NCBI GenBank assembly: GCA_947630925.1
Contig: CANRJM010000001.1
Location: 1 to 64,000, forward strand
Direction of reading: 5' to 3'
Source: an uncultured Lachnospiraceae bacterium
GTDB taxonomy: Bacteria > Bacillota > Clostridia > Lachnospirales > Lachnospiraceae
Length of the DNA stretch: 64,000 nt
Shown here: positions 62,719-64,000 of the stretch, piece by piece
Position numbering within the stretch: the stretch's first letter is position 1
Layout: each line of letters begins with the position of its first letter
Position numbers and translations under genes: made by a program
Notes under the pieces: generated by a model
Databases searched by the model: none
What the model saw: only the letters and a program-made list of their open reading frames with translations
What the model was told of the DNA's origin: nothing

Positions 62719-64000
62719 ATGAGTTTAGCATCATTTTCTTTTCTTGCATTCTGCATTGTCACATTGATCGTATTTTATCTCATACCGCAGAGGTTTCAAT
62801 GGATTTGGCTGTTGTTTATGAATATTATCTTTTATGTCAATGCGGGTGCGGGAACAGTTGTCTTTATTCTGGCAACCTCGATTATTTCCTGGTTAGGCTG
62901 TATGGGCTTGAGCAAGCTGCGCAGCCGGGAAATGGTATGGCTCAAAAATAATAAACAATTGCCGAGGGAAGAAAAACAGAGGGAGAAAAGCGAGAGTGAA
63001 AAACGGCGGAAAAGGGTTCTTGCGTGTGTGCTGGTATTTATACTGGGGCAGCTGATATGCTTAAAATACGGTAATTTTCTATTACAAAATATAAACGGTA
63101 TCTTTCATACGGATTTTTTGTTGCTGGGGATTCTTATGCCGTTGGGAATTTCTTTTTATACCATTTTTTGTATCGGTTACTGTATTGACGTTTACAGAGG
63201 GCAGTATGAGGCGCAGACGAATCTTTTAAAACATATTACGGTAATTACGTTCTTTCCCTGCATTACGCAGGGACCGATTGAACGGTATGATCATTTGTCG
63301 GTACAGATTTTTGCAGAACATAAAATATCGTGGAATGAAATTCGCTTTGGTACATGGTTGATGCTTTGGGGATTTTTTAAGAAACTGGTTATTGCAGATT
63401 CGCTTGCGGTTGCGACAAATCTGGTTTTTTATGATTCACAGGGAAAATACCGCGGTTTTTATATATTTCTTGCAGCGATTCTTTATGCGGTACAGCTCTA
63501 TGCGGATTTTTCCGGTTATACCGATATTGTCAGGGGATTCAGCCAGTGTCTGGGGATTTCTCTGGCAGAAAATTTTGACAGCCCATATCTGTCCGGAAAT
63601 GTTGCAGAATTTTGGCGCAGATGGCATATGTCGCTTGGTACATGGTTTAAGGACTATGTGTTTTATTCGGTTTTGCGTAGCAAGTGGTGTCAGTCGTTTG
63701 ATAAATGGAGCAGGAAACGGTTTTCCAGAAGAATCTCTTCCAATTTGACGACAACAGCAGGCTTGTTGATCAACTGGACGCTGATAGGGCTTTGGCATGG
63801 TTCTTCCTGGAAGTTTGCTGCCTACGGTTTGTATTATGGGTTGATTATGATAGTCAGCATATGGCTTAAGCCGGTCTATGAGAAATTACTTTGTATTTTC
63901 CATATTCAGGAAGAGAGTTTTTTATGGCGGCTGTTTGAAGGAATCAGGACTTTTTTGATTGTTTCTTTTGGATATATTCTGTTTTGCGCAAATGAATTTA
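62719..64000 (+). CDS. MBOAT family membrane-bound O-acyltransferase, 3' end beyond the window
   Basis: This gene is not in the ORF track because no stop occurs before the window end. The ATG at 62719 follows TTGGAGGAAACA and opens a frame of 427 codons. The protein has an N-terminal membrane helix, a lysine-rich loop (KQREKSESEKRRK), then family motifs: MPLGISFYTIF, TFFPCITQGPIERY, LYADFSGYTDI and NFDSPYLSGNVAEFWRRWHMSLGTWFKDYVF, with the catalytic histidine in GLWHGSSWKF. These match AlgI/DltB/PatA-type transferases that move an acyl group across or at the membrane onto a cell-surface sugar or polymer. In context the acyl source is probably the ACP of this operon. Confidence 0.93.
   Translation, partial: MSLASFSFLAFCIVTLIVFYLIPQRFQWIWLLFMNIIFYVNAGAGTVVFILATSIISWLGCMGLSKLRSREMVWLKNNKQLPREEKQREKSESEKRRKRVLACVLVFILGQLICLKYGNFLLQNINGIFHTDFLLLGILMPLGISFYTIFCIGYCIDVYRGQYEAQTNLLKHITVITFFPCITQGPIERYDHLSVQIFAEHKISWNEIRFGTWLMLWGFFKKLVIADSLAVATNLVFYDSQGKYRGFYIFLAAILYAVQLYADFSGYTDIVRGFSQCLGISLAENFDSPYLSGNVAEFWRRWHMSLGTWFKDYVFYSVLRSKWCQSFDKWSRKRFSRRISSNLTTTAGLLINWTLIGLWHGSSWKFAAYGLYYGLIMIVSIWLKPVYEKLLCIFHIQEESFLWRLFEGIRTFLIVSFGYILFCANEF

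Noticed and set aside
62673-62951. 92-codon ORF at the start of the MBOAT region
   Set aside because: It is out of frame with the MBOAT coding frame, which has a good ribosome binding site and family motifs.
63392-63748. 118-codon plus-strand ORF near the window end
   Set aside because: It is an out-of-frame shadow of the MBOAT gene, which runs off the window and is therefore missing from the track.
1-64000. CRISPR arrays, tRNA, rRNA, insertion sequences and phage genes
   Set aside because: I looked for regularly spaced repeats, tRNA-like cloverleaf signatures, transposase and integrase motifs and found none.

Overview
The window looks like a chromosomal segment from a Lachnospiraceae-type clostridium (Bacillota). 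The evidence is moderate G+C, AGGAGG-type ribosome binding sites, ClpC without adjacent ctsR/mcsAB, RadA, Hsp33, a FapA/DUF342 protein and Gram-positive surface-polymer genes. No rRNA, tRNA, CRISPR array, insertion sequence or phage gene was recognised. The assignment rests on recognised protein families, not on a database search.

Layout. 1-1.6 kb: a secreted DUF2599-like protein, then a gap with divergent promoters and a leader hairpin. 1.6-4.9 kb: a FapA-like protein with ten N-terminal repeats and a response regulator with an HD-GYP c-di-GMP phosphodiesterase domain. 4.9-9.7 kb: a nickel/cofactor cluster with a LarMN-type fused permease, LarQ, LarO, LarB and a single-frame LarC; LarA and LarE are not in the window. 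9.7-16.1 kb: MATE exporter, YyaL/DUF255 protein, FAD-Rieske oxidoreductase, SDR and flavin reductase. 16.1-19.7 kb: Hsp20 and ClpB behind a promoter overlapping a degenerate CIRCE-like operator. 19.7-21.1 kb: a cobalamin riboswitch controlling an orphan ZnuA-like lipoprotein. 21-27.6 kb (minus strand): M29 aminopeptidase with a large extra N-terminal region, CgeB-like glycosyltransferase, RmlD, RmlC, a MerR-type regulator and a membrane protein. 27.8-31.7 kb: rhomboid protease, flavodoxin-SCP2 fusion, HIT protein and an ABC permease/ATPase pair without a binding protein. 31.8-35.3 kb: YfbR-like nucleotidase and UvrA with a LexA-like box. 35.5-48.3 kb: a LacI-sensor/GGDEF hybrid, methyltransferase, Hsp33, SH3/glucosaminidase wall enzyme, cohesin-like membrane protein, ClpC, RadA, two small proteins and an rRNA methyltransferase. 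48.5-52.1 kb: a heterodimeric ABC exporter whose two halves have complementary degenerate sites. 52.2-64 kb: a long one-direction surface-glycan operon running off the end of the window.

The last operon is the most interesting region. It joins glycan polymerisation and transfer genes (GT2, GT2-TagF fusion, multi-spanning membrane glycosyltransferase candidate, UbiA-family prenyl-phosphate transferase, methyltransferase) to an acyl-carrier module (FkbH, ACP, MaoC, SDR, MBOAT). The module resembles the D-alanylation logic of Dlt (activating enzyme, carrier protein, MBOAT) with FkbH in place of DltA. I infer a surface polymer decorated with an ACP-borne, perhaps glyceryl-derived, acyl group. The MBOAT gene is absent from the ORF track because it has no stop codon before the window end. 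The second notable item is the B12 riboswitch in front of a metal-binding lipoprotein that lacks one canonical histidine ligand.
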